Positions 62,042-63,048 of a stretch of 63,048 nucleotides of DNA are shown piece after piece. Source of the DNA: Lachnospiraceae bacterium (lineage in GTDB: Bacteria > Bacillota > Clostridia > Lachnospirales > Lachnospiraceae); the NCBI GenBank assembly GCA_017469935.1, contig JAFUFL010000037.1, positions 1 through 63,048 of the forward strand, given 5' to 3'. The notes under the pieces were generated by a model, which saw only the letters and a program-made list of their open reading frames with translations, made no database searches and was not told the origin of the DNA. Made by a program: the position numbers and the translations under genes. Each line of letters opens with the position of its first letter. The stretch's first letter is position 1.

Positions 62042-63048
62042 ATGTCAGAATATACTATTTCCGAGATCTATCCCGGTGACAAATATGCCTTTTCCCAGAT
62101 CGACAGGCTGCTGGATCAGGAAGGTATCAAAAGAGACGCGAATCTGGACTACACCTGCGCGATGTATGACGAGGACTATAACATAATCGGGACGGGGAGC
62201 TGCTTCGGGAATACACTCCGCTGCTTCGCGGTCAGCCATGAGCACCAGGGGGAAGGTTTTCTGAACTCGATCATCAGCCACCTGATCAATGTGCAGTTTA
62301 ACCGCGGCAATATGCACCTGTTCCTGTACACCAAGATCAGTTCCGCTCTTTTCTTCGGGGATCTGGGCTTTTACGAGATCGCGCGCGTGGACGATACGCT
62401 GGTCTTTATGGAGAACAGGCGCGACGGGTTCGCGAATTATATCAAGGATCTGCAGGCGGAGGTTCCTGCCGGCTCAGTCGGGAACGTCAAGGCGTCACCT
62501 TCCGCTGCCCGCATCGGAGCCATCGTCATGAATGCCAATCCTTTCACGCTCGGCCACCAGTATCTCGTGGAGACCGCAGCAGCATCCTGTGATGCGCTGC
62601 ACCTCTTTATCGTGAGCGAAGACGCCAGCCTCGTGCCCTTCTCTGTCCGCAAGAAGCTGATTCTGGACGGGACCGCGCATATTCCAGGCATCGTCCTGCA
62701 CGACAGCGGCCCCTATATGATCTCAAACGCCACATTTCCGAGCTATTTTCTCAAGGATGAGTCGGCTGTGATCACAGGCCATGCGAAGCTGGATATCAGG
62801 ATCTTCACGAAGATCGCCGCCGCGCTCGGGATCAACGTGCGATACGTCGGCGAGGAGCCGACCAGCGAAGTGACGGGCATTTACAACCGAATCATGGCGC
62901 AGGATCTGCCAAAAGCCGGCATCGCCTGCGAGATCATCCCCCGCAAGGAAGCCGGCGGCAAGGCGATCAGTGCTTCCACCGTGCGCACCTGCCTGCAGTC
63001 TTCCGACTGGGAAACGCTGCGGACGCTTGTGCCGGAGACGACGCTGCG
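62042..63048 (+). CDS. citC: [Citrate (pro-3S)-lyase] ligase CitC (runs off the window)
   Basis: Acetylates the prosthetic group of citrate lyase with acetate and ATP to activate the enzyme. 335 complete codons are visible: an N-terminal GNAT-like domain (about 1-125; CFGNTLRCFAVSHEHQGEGFLNSIISHL) and a nucleotidyltransferase domain beginning GAIVMNANPFTLGHQYLVETAA, with EVTGIYNRIM and ISASTVR further on. CAGGAG precedes the ATG. Only the last few residues should be missing. It follows citXG by 49 bases. Confidence 0.95.
   Translation, partial: MSEYTISEIYPGDKYAFSQIDRLLDQEGIKRDANLDYTCAMYDEDYNIIGTGSCFGNTLRCFAVSHEHQGEGFLNSIISHLINVQFNRGNMHLFLYTKISSALFFGDLGFYEIARVDDTLVFMENRRDGFANYIKDLQAEVPAGSVGNVKASPSAARIGAIVMNANPFTLGHQYLVETAAASCDALHLFIVSEDASLVPFSVRKKLILDGTAHIPGIVLHDSGPYMISNATFPSYFLKDESAVITGHAKLDIRIFTKIAAALGINVRYVGEEPTSEVTGIYNRIMAQDLPKAGIACEIIPRKEAGGKAISASTVRTCLQSSDWETLRTLVPETTL

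Overview
The window reads as chromosomal core sequence of a GC-rich member of the Clostridia, most likely Lachnospiraceae. The support is the gene orders (HU-rqcP-divIC-tilS-hpt-ftsH; ireB-ruvX-DUF1292-RNase J; hrcA-grpE-dnaK-dnaJ-prmA-rsmE), small families typical of that group (proteins resembling DUF6472 and DUF6465), a short archaeal-type ProS, and a tRNA without an encoded CCA. The species cannot be named from sequence alone. No prophage, transposase or CRISPR array was seen.

Layout. 1-4600 (minus): HU, the S4 protein RqcP, DivIC, TilS, Hpt and the start of FtsH; the sporulation genes that usually sit here in Bacillus (yabP, yabQ, spoIIE) are absent. 4595-20500 (minus): a long collinear run uvrB-uvrA-recD2-comF-two unknown membrane proteins-cdaA-cdaR-leuA-proS-cca, with a LexA-like box upstream of uvrB. 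20500-24700: an intergenic region with a perfect 23-bp inverted repeat, two tandem small Cys-motif proteins on the plus strand, then a zinc-ribbon membrane protein and an SPFH protein with zinc ribbons (YdjG/YdjI-like pair). 24750-31000 (minus): S41 protease, CdaR/PucR-type regulator, CvfB-like S1 protein, acyl-ACP thioesterase and a secreted amidase with choline-binding-type repeats. 31170-32700: a repeat-rich gene desert with a nine-unit array of about 75 bp and one tRNA-Gln(CUG).

32700-42800 (minus): TrkH-TrkA potassium uptake, a U32 protein, an O-methyltransferase and a truncated MltG-like protein (tRNA hydroxylation/methylation neighbourhood), then RNase J, DUF1292, RuvX and IreB behind a good promoter, then MtaB. 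A lone plus-strand HPr-like gene without the active His follows. 43239-53130 (minus): ThiI and IscS (sulfur transfer), RsmE, PrmA and the HrcA-controlled chaperone operon with CIRCE. 53400-63048: a DUF6465-like protein, a lactonase-family protein and a divergent citrate-fermentation locus. There, citD-citE-citF and a MatC-type carrier run on the minus strand; a LysR regulator, a citX-citG fusion and citC run on the plus strand. A T-N11-A dyad lies about 65 bases upstream of the predicted citD start of transcription.

The most interesting leftovers are: the nine-unit repeat array at 31246-31870; a strongly over-represented 9-mer (CCAAAATAT) spread through genes and gaps; a Lys-rich pentapeptide-repeat reading frame joining DUF1292 to RNase J with no normal start codon; the twin Cys-motif proteins; and the HPr-like protein without a phosphorylatable histidine.
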